Positions 32,235-42,077 of a stretch of 42,077 nucleotides of DNA are shown in pieces. A program made the position numbers and the translations under genes. Below the pieces are notes generated by a model. The model did no database searches and was not told the DNA's origin. It saw only the letters and a list, made by a program, of their open reading frames with translations. The DNA is taken from the NCBI GenBank assembly GCA_018398765.1, contig JAHBMJ010000716.1:1-42077 (forward strand), in the 5' to 3' direction. Each line of letters starts with the position of its first letter. The first letter of the stretch is position 1. This stretch comes from Chromera velia (taxonomy: Eukaryota; Sar; Chromeraceae).

Positions 32235-35200
32235 CTGTCTGTGTCTGTGCCTGGGTATGTCTGTGTCTGTGTGTGTGTGTGTGTGAGTGGGTGCAGGCAA
32301 AAGGCAAAAAAGGGGGAGGTGCAGTTGACGGTGAGTCTAGCAGTGAGTCAGTCAGGATGTTTTGTTTGGCTGTCTCTTCTCTGTCGGCATTACAAGCTTG
32401 TAGCAGGCCCCTCTACTCGGGTGATGGTGTTTTGTTACTTGGTCTGGTTGTTAGTTGCCTGGCTTATATGGGGCGCGCTTTTTTGCGTCTTCCTTCTATC
32501 TACTTGAAGGGACGTTCCTCTTTTTTTCTCGTTCTCGACAAATCTCCTTTTTTCTTCTTCTGTTCCTTCCCTCTCCTCTCATGTGCAGGAATGGACAAGG
32601 AATCTTACCAAAAGCTGCAGCCCAGGTGCGTCACATAGGCGATCTCTTCCTGTTTGTCTGTCCACCTCCCAGCGCCCCCCCCCGCACGAAAAAGAATTCA
32701 CAACAGACAGGACTCTCTCATATCCGCCCGTCCTTCCTGACTCATACCTTTCCCGTGAATGCCTTCCTTCAAACCGGAAGGATGTTGCAAGGAGGGGAGG
32801 AATACTCTCGTCGACAACTCACTTGATGTGAGATAGGGGAGGCGATGGGGGGGCTGCTGAAATGAAATCATTCACTTCCTCTCTGCCTGTTCCCCTTTGT
32901 TTGTTGTTGCTTCTCTGATTGCTGCAGTCTGTATGGCCGAGCCTGGGTGGACCTGAAGCCGCTCCTTGAAAAGGGAGTCAGAGGTGGGTCTTTTCGGTGG
33001 GGGGAGGGAGAATGAGGGGGGTTCGTTTTTTTTTTTGTCAATTCTCTCTGCTCATTGGGGAGAAACTCAAACTGGCTTTCTCCAACAGTGGCACTTTCCT
33101 TTGAGAGAGTGTGCAGACTCCACTTTTTTCTGCTGACACCTGCTGTCCCGTGTCTGTGTGTGTCTGCGCGGTGGAACTGTAATGGCCTTTAGTTTGCGTC
33201 TGATTGTGCCGTTGCATTGACTCCGTGTGTCCCTCTGTGTCTGTTTGCATCTGCAGAAGTATCCGGTGCTTTCGAGTTGAAGTCCTACCCAGAGCCCGAG
33301 AAGCCAACTCCGCCGGCAGGGGGGGAGGGGACAGACGGACAGGGTGGAGCTCCTCCTGCAGGGGAAGGGGAGGCGCCCCCTCAAGCAGACACCTTGACGA
33401 ACCAGAAATCGTATATCCTTCTCTCCATCTCTTTCAGAGAAGGTTGGCCTCCTCGGGAGGAAAAAGGGGAGGGAGTCCGAATGATATCAGAGGGTCGCAA
33501 TGTTGCGCTGCACAGAGCTTAGGGAGAGATGGAGGGAAGGGATTGGCTTCAAACAAAGATCGCTTGCGAGGGACTGTATGTATCGCTTGTTGTGTTTTGA
33601 CTGACCTTCTCGATTGCTGCAAGTAAAACGCAAAACAACAAAGGAAAAAAAAGAGTAAGTCAACGCCTGCACATTTTCTCTCCTGACTTACTGTGTCGGT
33701 CTCCGTTGTTCTTTCCCTTCCCTTTTCATTCATTCACTTTGCAGCTCTGTTCCCCCTAGAGCCAAGGGACCCTCCCCCCACACCCAAGGAGCTCGCAGAC
33801 ACGAGACCGGTGGAGAAACTACCGCCCTCAAAAAAGGCCGTGGAAGAGTTCAAAGGGTCAGTCAGCCAGAAAGGAGGATGGACAGCGAGTCATGCAGTCA
33901 ATCAGTCTCTCTGACGGTTGGTTTGCTGTGCGAGAAGGAAGGTGGTCATTCGGGCAGGCAGAGGACAGATAGACTCACTCAGTCGTTGAGTCAGTCAATC
34001 AGTCAGTCAGTCACTAAGACGGAAAAAAATGCAGGTGCCAATCAATGCAGGCGCTCCCTCTCTCCCGTCTGTCTTCCTGTTTCACCCACACAAGAGCTGG
34101 TCGAGAGGCAGATAGATGAATTTAATTGCAACAAAGCGAAAGGAGAAAGAACTTTCGGTTTTTTCTAACAGATGGCCTGAGGGTCCTCCAGACATTCCGA
34201 AAAATGTCAACAAATTCGGATTCATTCATTTCTCTCAAATATTATTCTGACAACCAACAGAAAAAAAAACTGCATCATGCCTTGCCTGCAGCTGCGTCGA
34301 GGAAGGCATCTCGATAATCGCCCAGGAATTCTCCAAAATGGAAAGGGAGGACCAGCTCCTCGCGCCTTACAGCCCCGATGTGAGTCAGTCAATTGATCGA
34401 GAGACGTCTTGATGAAGGAGTCGCTCCGTTCTATCTGATGTTCGGAAGTGAATAGACCGGGCTGCAAGAAGGAAAAGAGACTTATTCACTCATTCATTTG
34501 TTCATTTACAAATCGGTTTGTGTGTTGCCTACCCGTTCCGAGACCTCCGGTGGCCGTTTCCTCTTGAAATTACACTCCGTTCTTTCGTTTCGCTCATTCG
34601 TTTCTCTTTCCTGTGGACTTGTCTAATGTCGGTCTCTCCCCTTATCCCTCCGTCCCTTCCTGTCAGGTTCGACATCTTCTGACAGAACACCTCAAGGACG
34701 TTGGACTGTTCGCTTTTATGGAAAACAAAGTGAAAATCTCACTGGTGGGTGAATTGGTTCCTGGTACCTCTACTTCGTTCCTCTTCTTTCTCTTTTTGTC
34801 ATTTTGTTCTTCGCATTCATCTCATGCCTGTCTTCCTTGTCGCACTGTCTTACACCCTCGGTACACTTGTCCTCTCCTCCCTGTCCCCTCTCTTCACTTG
34901 AACTGACTTGAGCTAAGTTGAATTGATTTGCAGATCAAGTTGGTGAGGGAGAAGGTCCTGAAGGATCCCCTCGCGGTGCCTTCCAAGGGACTGACAGGGG
35001 ACTCCAAAGATAAATTCTACTCGGGTGGGTCTGTCTGTCTGTTTATTAGTTTTTTGGGGTGTGGTGGTGGATTGTTTGTGTGCATTCCAAGGGGACATTT
35101 TGACGTGACAGTTTTTTTGCAGGACGTGGCTTGAGTGTTGTTTGTGTTCTTATCAATCAGGAGAGAGTATTGTTCAAAAGGTGGTAAGCGTGTCTCGTCT

Positions 35201-38200
35201 TCTCTCTTCAGCTTCCTTTCTTTTTTGCAAGGAATCGGCAGGGCTGGATAATGATTACCCTCACGTCCCTCTTTTCTCTTGTGCTTGCAGATCTGTTTGT
35301 GTATCTGTCAGAGGTCCTGAACGACACACTCAACGCTAAGATCGAGTCAGTGAGTGAGAGAGCGAAAGGGTGGGTGGGTGGAGGGGATAGAAAGGGGGCG
35401 ACTCATCGCATATCACAGAGAAATGAGAGCTTGTCACAAAAACTTTTTTCCTTGCGATGCTCTGAGCATGAACACTGAATCCGTTTGTTTCTCGCATGCC
35501 TCTTCCTCTTCTGCTCTGGTCATTAACGTTCTGCTCCACGCTAGGATTCTCTTTTGTTCTTTTTTTCTTTTCTCCTTTTTCTTTCTTGTGCTTCATCGTG
35601 TACTCCCCGTCTCCCTCCGCAACTTTAGTCAGCGGTCTTTGTTGCACTGCACCAGATTTTTCTCTATGTTGTGATCGTCTCTTCGACGCTGCGACGTTTT
35701 TTCTATCTATGCCTCTCCTCGTCCGGTTGCCTGTCACATGATGCAGAAAAGAGGCAGACCGGCGGGAGGCCCTGAACTGGAAGGACAAACCCGCAATTGC
35801 AGTGAACCCCAAAGCAGAAAACCCCCACGCACTCGAGGCAGAGGGGGGGCAGGGAGAGGAGACTGGGGAGGGGGGAGAAGAGGAAGCTGCCTCTGGGGGA
35901 GGGGCAGCAGCCGGGCCTTCTTCTTCTGAGGGGGACCTGGCGGCTTTAGGGAAGGGTGAGCCAGTTTCTGTTTTCATCTTTTTGTGCAATGAATTTCCTT
36001 TGGACATGCAGGGTGGAGGTCTGTCTCTTTTGTTTTTTTCTCCTCCTCGTTCAGCCGGCGGAGTGTTGTGGAGTTCTGGAGAGATTGATCAGCTGTCAGT
36101 ATGGCGTGTGAGTGAGCAGCTCACTGCTGTAGGGAATTCCGGCGGTGGGCGAGAAAGGGTTTGAAGAGGCGCCGAGTTTTGGTTTGTGAAATTTGCTCGA
36201 TCTGCCTGTACCCCCTCTCTGTATTTGTATCTCTCTCTCTCTCTCTCTCTCATATTTTTTTGGTTCTCTAAGGACTCTTTGTTCACAACTGTATGGATGT
36301 GTCTCTGCAAGTGTGCGTGGGTGTGTTTGTGCATGTGTGTATGCAGTGTCACCCACGAGAGAGTCGTTCGACGAGCGCAGTCGGCGTCTGGCTTTCGAGA
36401 GAGAGATGGCTGGGGACTTCACGAGGGCCGCCAGGCACTTCAACGACCGGCTGGTCACAGAGCCCTCAAAGGACGACCCTGATGTCTGGTTCCAGGTCTG
36501 TCTCTCAGACAGGGAGGGAGAGAGAGGACACTCACACAAGGAGTCAGGGGAAGAGGGAGACAGTGTTGATCTGACACAGCGACAGCATTGTGGAGAGCTT
36601 CGTCCTAGGAACATTCTGTCGGTTTTTTGGAGGCAAAAAGACGACGTCTGATTTCGTTTTCCACTTCTTGATCTTGCCGCTTTCTTCATCAGTTTTTCGT
36701 TCTCCTTTCTTCCCCCCCCCCCTGTGTGTGTGCGTGTGTGCAGTATGCGAGGTTCTGCATGAGGAGCGGAGGGAAGTCTGGGAGCGCTGAGGAGGTTTGT
36801 TTGTTCTTTTTCTTCATGTCTACAGAAAGAGGCCGACAGTGGTCCTCCGAACTGGAAATTCGTTTGCTGTGCGCGGCTCTCTTTGTCCCTGTACTCCCGC
36901 TCACACGAACACACAAAGATTGACGACATGCAGTAAAGGAGGGCATTCATCGTTCACCCGCGTGTGCTTTGTGCTTCTGCTCACGCCTCATTCCCACCTC
37001 CTTCTCTGTGCATCCTGCTCATCTCTCTGCCTGAAGCCTGCATCGGCTATTTATTCCTCTACTTCCACCATCTTTTCTTCGTCCCTCCGTTCTCTCTCTT
37101 TGCTTACAGGCCCTGCTGGAGGCCATTCGACTCGCTGGAGGCATGGATGAGGTCAGTCAATACGTTGTGTCGTGTGGTAGGGGTGCCTTCAGAAGGCCCC
37201 GGTTGGTACTCTCTCTCGTTGGGCTCCTCCTTGCAACTGTCTTTCTGTCGATCTGTCGAGAGGATCCTTTTTTTCTTTAGAGGGAAACTGCTTCCTTCTT
37301 CTTTCCTCCCGCGTGTTCCTTCTCCTCCTTTTTTGGTCCTGCTGTACATGCCATGAACCCTCTCTCCCTCCCACTCTGTGCCTTTCTGCCTTCGTGTGCA
37401 GGCGCCGACAGATTTCCTGCAGATGTTCGGACTCTCCTATCTCCAGAGAGAGCGAGCAGAGGACGCCCTTCGTGTGTTCTCCTTGGTGGGGAAGCGGAAG
37501 GAGGAGATGAAGAAACCCATCACCTTCCTCTGTCTGGCCCTCTGCCACATGGCTCTGATGGACGAGTACATGACAGAGAAGTTCCTCGCACTGGCAAACA
37601 AACCCGCAGAATGGTTCTCTCAAGACACGGGTAGGTACGGCTGTCAGTCGAATTCCTTCAAAATTTGGGCCAAGCTGTTGTAGAAAAATCTTCTGAGGCC
37701 TGCAAATATGTATTTGCAAACGTTTTGACTGCAACTCAGACACACACTCCTTTCTTCCCTCTTTTCGTTCATTACGTCTTCCCTCTCCGAATGCGACCGC
37801 TGAGTGAGTGCATGTCGGAAGTGACAAATTCCGGTACATTTCTTACCTTTTCTTGTGTACCTCTTCTTCCTTTCTTTTCTTCTCTCCTTGTACGCAGACG
37901 TGTTGCCGGCAGAGCAGGACGCAGAGATGAAGGAACTTCTGTCAGAAGCTGCGAGGGCAGAAGGGGCAGCGGCTGTGCCTCCCCCTGCAGGTCTGTTTGT
38001 CTGTCTGTCTTTTTTCTCACTGCATCAGTCAGGCTCTCTCTCCACCTCCCCCCGTGTGAAAAAATGTGTGTGAAAAGAGAAGGTGGGTGCAAGATCGTAC
38101 CGTTCATTTCCACATGTATTGACTCGATGAGTCAGATTGGCTCCTCAGTTGCGAGGCTCTCGTTCCATCCTTCACTTGTGGTGCTGATATGGTCACCTGG

Positions 38201-40689
38201 TGATGAGAAGATCCATGCATGCCCTCATGAAGGAAAATGTGTTTGTCCGTTTTTCTGCATGCAGCCCCCGCAGCGGCTGAGGACGGCGCATTGTTTGCCG
38301 AGCCGTCGGAGGAGCAGATGCCTGCGTTTGAGGGTGCAGACGTGGGGCACCTCTCGGAAGATCCTTCCGACGCCCCGTGGCTGGAGCTCTTCGATTTGAT
38401 TTTGGGATTTGGGATCGGGAGCCTGGTCCAATCGGTGAGTTTGTTTGTTTGTTTGTTTGTTTGTTTGTTCGTTTGTTTGTTCGTTTGTTTGTTTGTTTGT
38501 GTGCTTGTTTGTTTGTTCGTTCGTTTGTTTGTTTGTTTGTTTGTTTGTGTGTGTGTTTGTTTGTGTGTTTGTTTGTTTGTTTGTTTGTTTGTTTGTTTGT
38601 TTGGGAATACAGAGAGCGTGCTCGGGGGTAAAGAGGCAATGGTGCGTTGCGGCTTGGCGATTCGACTTGTCATTTCGTGTGTCGTCAGAGGGGTCTTGTT
38701 TGCTTAGAAGTGGGGGAGGGATTCCGATATGAAAACCAAACGGCAGCCTCGAGAACAATGACCCTTCTGGTCAACCAATCTCTCTCAGTGTAGGTTCTCT
38801 TTCAACTTCTGGTTTTTGACCTTTTCCTTCTCCTCCTCTGGTCTCTGCAGCTTGTTGAAGAGGAGACTCTTGGCAAACTGATCACTGAGAAGAGCGCGCA
38901 AAGCGAGAGAGTACGACTCCAGGTCGCAAGAGCAAGGATGCTCGTGCGAGGTAAGGACGGGCCCGGAAGGAGAAAGGGAGGGTGAAGCGTGCAGTCTTTT
39001 CTCTGCTTTCTGCCAAATCCGCCTCCGATGTTTGCAGCTGACCTTTTCGCTTCACTTCTCTTTGTTTCTTTCCTTCTGTCTCCCTCTATGTGCGTGCGTC
39101 AATGCAGACTTTGGGGGAGCCGCCGAAATCCTCCAAGGTCTCCTCGAGGGAACAGGGAGAATCGTGACTGCGCACCTTCTCTTAGGCGAGTGCTTCGTGA
39201 AGCTGGGGGACACGGAGGCAGCAGTGATGTCGTTCAAGAACGCGACAGAGTTTGCTGCCCCCTTGACTGACTGCGCTGCTCTGTTCAGACTCGGGTCGCT
39301 TCTCGGAGAATTCGGGTGAGGCGGGGGGGTGGCTGGTTGTTTAGGATCTCTTTTTTTGTTTTCATTGAATGTGCGCGTCGCACTTCGCTGTCTCTCAGCC
39401 CCCCTTGAGACTTTCCTCTTCCTTTTCATGTGACTGCTGTTGGTATGCTCCTTCCTTTTCGTCTCCTGATGTCCTCTTCTCTTCTCTTCTCTTCTCTTCT
39501 CTGGCGTCCTGTGCAGGGAATGGGAAGAAGCCAAGGAGGCGTTCCTCCAGAGCCTCAGGTGCAGGTCAGTTCGGTCTTGGTTGAATCCTGCCTCTCCTTT
39601 CTTTTTGATCTTACAGACAACCAGAAAGAGCAAAAAGGAAGGGAGAACGATACGCGGAAGAAGACCATTTGGGGACGCTGAGAAAGGTGAACAGCCTGCG
39701 AATAAGTGGATTCTGACAGTCGACGCCATTCATTCTATTTTCGCTTCCTTTCAGTTTCATTTTTTCGGTTTCACCCAATTCGTTGCATGTTTCTATTTTC
39801 AATTTTGTCCGTTGTGTTTTTTCTGTTTGTCTTCTCTTTGCAGGGCCACCGCAGAAGGATGGTACGGCCTTGGCCTCGCTGCTCTGAGGATGGAGGTGTG
39901 TCTGTCAGGAGGGGGAGGGGAGAGAGAGAGAGAGAGAAAATAGATGATGAGGAAGGATAGTTGTTTGTCTGTCGCTCCCTGTCTAAGCTACTCGCGTCCT
40001 CATCATCCCCTCTTTCAGGTTTTCCCGCTCTCTTTTCGAATTCAGGAGAGAGAAAGATACTTACTTTCAGCGTGGGGCAATTATGAGTGAAGCTTTCTTC
40101 TTTCTCATAAATGCAATGAGGTGTTTTGTTCTGTTCTGTTCAGGATTTGGAACTCTCGCTCGAGGCTCTCTCAGAGTCGAATCTTTTGGATAACGAGAAG
40201 GCAGAGACATGGGGTGCTCTGTCTCTTCTCTCTCTAAAGAGAGGACGGAGGTGGGAGGCCACGCAGGCATTCCGACAGGCAATGAAGGGAGACCTGGCAG
40301 ACCCCCCCCTTCTCCTTGACATCGGGGAGGAGCTTCTCCGTCTTCCCCACGGTGAGGGGGCGCCCCTTGCTGAGCAGGCGCTCAGAAAGACCATTCGGAT
40401 GCGGGACTCGGCGCGGGGTCGTCTTCTTCTTGGAGAGGCGCTGGGATGGCAGGAGCAACAGCAGCGTGCCACTCTGGAACTGCAGGTCTCCCTGGGGATG
40501 GCGGACGTTGGGGATGAGGATTTGGTCGAGCGTGCGTACAAGAAGGCGCGGGAGTTTTCGGAATTCCTCCAGGACCCCCCGTTGGTTGAGGCCGTTGACT
40601 ACGCATACAAACTTGCCAAGGAGAGGGCTCATGGCCTTGTGCCTGTGCAGCAGGGGATGGGAGAGGAGGAGGAAGTCACACCAAACTAG
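26030..40689 (+). CDS. CFAP70: Cilia- and flagella-associated protein 70 (CFAP70/TTC18) homologue
   Basis: Rebuilt as about 34 exons, 3,714 nt, ~1,237 residues; every junction keeps phase. Exons: 26030-26105, 26797-26849, 27217-27271, 27509-27597, 27852-28053, 28447-28467, 29302-29393, 29731-29817, 30050-30119, 30421-30543, 30706-30759, 31200-31270, 31794-31883, 32297-32330, 32589-32625, 32928-32983, 33257-33442, 33745-33856, 34292-34379, 34667-34744, 34934-35024, 35291-35349, ~35754-35955, 36347-36495, 36744-36794, 37110-37151, 37402-37630, 37898-37990, 38265-38434, 38851-38950, 39108-39315, 39517-39564, 39844-39895, 40144-40689. The N-terminus is C2-like (PLVVTVLDSS, IGKCKIDLSHLI). The middle has LRIIWNSPGG, YGRAWVDLKPLL and SYILLSISF; the conserved core has ISLIKLVREKV and FVYLSEVLNDTLN; TPR repeats follow (AARHFNDRLVTEPS, FCMRSGG, then exons 37402-40689). 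This order matches animal CFAP70 as I recall it (~1,100 residues). CFAP70 binds the axoneme (reported at outer-dynein-arm bases in mammals; FAP70 in the Chlamydomonas central apparatus). Junction at exon 23 is uncertain. Confidence 0.9.
28447..28467 (+). other. CFAP70: Candidate 21-nt microexon of CFAP70
   Basis: Preceded by TCTGCCTGCAG and followed by GTCAGT, it enters and leaves in phase 1 and would add seven residues (PEAEPRE) between the acidic linker ending EGGAEAAT and the strand TEVEIRV. Skipping it also keeps the frame, so it may be a cassette exon. Confidence 0.5.
28650..29240. repeat. Intronic compound satellite: (CTGT)n, (CTTT)n and a triplicated unit
   Basis: This lies in the intron ending at the 29302 acceptor of CFAP70. 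(CTGT)n is at 28650-28678, 28731-28765, 28811-28838 and 29181-29236; (CTTT)n is at 28999-29128. A unit containing TTCATGAAGAAAAGG and GAAGAAGAA, ending ATATAGTCTGTC, occurs at 28677-28740, 28772-28814 (shortened) and 29126-29184. Unique sequence remains at 28840-28985 between copies. Cys/Leu/Phe/Lys-rich ORFs here are artefacts. Confidence 0.9.
31512..31620. repeat. Tandem (CA)n(GA)n unit pair in a CFAP70 intron
   Basis: A block of the form GTGAATGGAAGGATCACA then (CA)n then (GA)n is present twice in tandem (about 31496-31549 and 31548-31620). It lies within the intron 31271-31793. It is purine-rich on the sense strand, unlike most repeats in this gene. Confidence 0.9.
32178..32286. repeat. 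(CT)n(GT)n microsatellite before a CFAP70 acceptor
   Basis: (CT)n at 32178-32206 is followed by GT/CTGT repeats up to 32286, ending about 10 bases before the acceptor at 32296. It forms the extended pyrimidine-rich end of the intron. Confidence 0.9.
38439..38604. repeat. (GTTT)n microsatellite starting at a 5' splice site
   Basis: About 165 bases of GTTT with GTTC and GTGT variants. It begins within the donor sequence GTGAGTTTGTTT at 38435 in CFAP70. Confidence 0.95.
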
Positions 40690-41805
40690 CTGCAGGGGGG
40701 GAAAAACAAACAAAGCAGAAACAATCACAGGCAACTTGAGTCTGCAGATTCTTTCAGCTTTCCCGTTTGGTCACGGTGCAAATATCATGTTCATTTCATA
40801 TACTTGAGCCGGCTTCATGATGACTCACGGAACAAACGCAGTAAAACTTCTAGCAAGAACCGGACGACGCATGTGCATAGCTTATAATTGTATGCAAGCT
40901 TCCAATTGTAATTGTTAAAAAGTTGTGTATGGTTCGCTTGTAGCCGATTCAGCAGTCCGATTTAGTCCAATGTGCAAAATCATTTTTTAAATATTTATAA
41001 ATCGTTTTTTTATTTTCCAATTATATAGTGTTGTCAAGTAATCAATCTTTGATGTCCAGTCGCTTTCAGCTTTAAGCTCAGGACTCGTGTTATGAGTTTG
41101 TACTTTAGCTACGCTTGCTCAGTACTGTAGGCGGCGTTATGACAATTATCATGACCTCTATCTTCACTGTCGCCTGTGTCCCTCTTGCTCTTCTGACGCA
41201 GGCTGATGCTGCTCTAAGTGCTGCCATCTGCAGTCCTGCTTTCACTGCGCCTGCTGTCTTACTGTATTTTGCTTGGTGTTGCTCCAACCTACTCCGTTCG
41301 ATCGCTTTTGCACTGCCCCCCCCGCGGCCGCGCCCCCCCCCCCAAAAAATCTGACATAAATGCGTGGCCGGGCCCGCGGGCTCCGATTTTTGTTCTGCGC
41401 ATGATACCCGATTTTTTGCATGCACGTACGTGCATTAGGTAATCTCACTTATAAAATGACATTTTTGAGCTTGGATGGGACAGTGTGACTGTAGACGGAT
41501 GGCTGCCTGACCTGGCCATGCAGGCATATGCGTGCGTGCGTCATAGAACATTGCACATGCATGCAGTCGCACGGATACCAATCTGTTGCCACCGTCTCTC
41601 TCTGTTCTTTTCTTTTTCCCGACCAATCTCAAATGAAAAGTGGCACAGAAGCTACGACATTCAAAACGAAGACCAGATCTGAGATCGTGATAATTTTCCG
41701 ATGCGATTCGTACTGTTTTCAGGCTAAAATGGCGATATTTTTTATCTTTTCATTTCTGTTTGGCGTGTAGAAAAGCCTGGAGCAGGGGGGCGGCTACGCC
41801 GCCAG
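40690..41805. other. Region downstream of CFAP70, no gene recognised
   Basis: 40690-40950 is the likely 3' UTR and polyadenylation region of CFAP70 and 40975-41060 is AT-rich. 41105-41425 is open on both strands (a membrane-like plus frame and an Ala-rich minus frame), and neither has a recognised motif. Homopolymers C9 and C11 lie near 41317 and 41333. TGCATGCA occurs at 41417-41424 and 41558-41565. A pyrimidine-rich stretch ending GTGTAG at 41770 resembles a 3' splice site and precedes the final ORF. Confidence 0.45.
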
Positions 41806-42077
41806 ATGATGGCTCGTCCTCTACCTCCTTTACTCTATGAAAGTTGGCAGCGGGTAAGTGCAGGAACATGTGACTGGGTAGAGAGGGAAGAAGTTGAACG
41901 CGTTTTGAGAGAAAGAGATGTAGAAGTGGGAAGCCAGAAGGTAGTCCGAGACGATCACGTAAATTATGTGTTGCTGGGAGTGACGTCGCCTGGAGAAACT
42001 CTCCGGATATGGTGTGGAACGGAAACGGCAGGCCCACGGGATGGAGGAAAGAAAGCTAAACAGATTGCTGCTGCTCG
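41806..42077 (+). CDS. Unrecognised ORF, partial at the window edge
   Basis: Open from an upstream stop at 41725-41727 to the end of the window. The first ATG is at 41806, giving at least 90 codons: MMARPLPPLLYESWQR, then a Glu/Arg-rich helix (WVEREEVERVLRERDVEV), then DDHVNYVLLGVTSPGETL and a Lys/Ala segment. The composition is protein-like and alternating helix/strand. An acceptor-like site (GTGTAG at 41765-41770) could instead make this an internal exon starting at 41771, and a GTAAGT at 41854 could be a donor, in which case the coding part would be shorter. No family is recognised. The opposite strand is also open (41750-42037) but reads less like a protein. Confidence 0.4.
   Translation, partial: MMARPLPPLLYESWQRVSAGTCDWVEREEVERVLRERDVEVGSQKVVRDDHVNYVLLGVTSPGETLRIWCGTETAGPRDGGKKAKQIAAA

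Noticed and set aside
33624..33654. Possible extra CFAP70 exon with a perfect GTAAGT donor
   Set aside because: Including it breaks the reading frame of the next exon (starting at 33745), whereas joining 33442 to 33745 keeps phase and preserves the SYILLSISF strand next to ALFPLEPRD, as in the family.
38104..38758. ORFs rich in Asn-Lys-Gln-Thr or Phe-Val-Cys-Leu
   Set aside because: They are translations of the intronic (GTTT)n repeat.
41105..41442. Membrane-like plus ORF and Ala-rich minus ORF
   Set aside because: Both strands are open, no motif is present, and homopolymer C runs interrupt the region; coding cannot be assigned.
1..42077. CRISPR arrays, prokaryotic operons, tRNA and rRNA genes
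   Set aside because: None recognised by eye. The tandem repeats are microsatellites without unique spacers, and the genes are intron-containing. Small RNA genes could be missed without a covariance-model search.

Overview
The window is nuclear DNA of a eukaryotic protist. Its genes are split by short-to-medium GT-AG introns, exons keep a consistent codon phase across junctions, and intergenic DNA is full of microsatellites, short inverted-repeat elements and decayed transposases. An axonemal protein gene (CFAP70) means the organism builds, or descends from something that built, a motile flagellum. A large RAP-like organellar protein, ISXO2/Merlin-type transposase remains and many TGCATGCA octamers (an apicomplexan AP2-type motif) suggest an alveolate, most likely a chromerid alga such as Chromera velia. 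This assignment is inference from content; no marker gene is present to prove it.

Layout. 1-9.9 kb is a repeat-rich accessory zone. It holds a MITE-like inverted-repeat element (895-1187), a stand-alone LAGLIDADG endonuclease ORF (minus, 1588-2523), a TGCATGCA cluster (2999-3045), a broken Merlin/ISXO2-like transposase (plus, 3351-4940) and a small HNH-type ORF (minus, 5333-5932) whose first 32 codons lie inside a 337-bp MITE. A second copy of that MITE sits at 7083-7419. Two copies of a GC-rich ~210-bp repeat (7766-7972, 9381-9598) flank a long (GT)n block.

9.9-12.1 kb: a two-exon gene (plus) for a J-domain protein with an N-myristoylation-type start and a Gly/Ala-rich hydrophobic core. 14.2-22.0 kb: a nine-exon gene (minus), convergent with the J-protein gene, for a ~1,650-1,700-residue helical protein with a divergent C-terminal RAP-like domain. 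23.1-25.2 kb: a three-exon glutathione S-transferase gene (minus) of 224 residues. It is head-to-head with CFAP70 (plus, 26.0-40.7 kb), which I rebuilt as about 34 exons coding for about 1,237 residues. The window ends in a partial, unrecognised plus-strand ORF (41806-42077).

The host genes are not an operon and have no shared pathway; CFAP70 serves the flagellum, GST detoxification, and the RAP-like protein probably organelle RNA. The noteworthy non-gene structure is the accumulation of homing-type nucleases and non-autonomous elements in the first 10 kb, the enrichment of TGCATGCA outside genes, and tetranucleotide repeats that begin exactly at 5' splice sites. All product names come from reading translated sequence and recalled family features; no database search was run.
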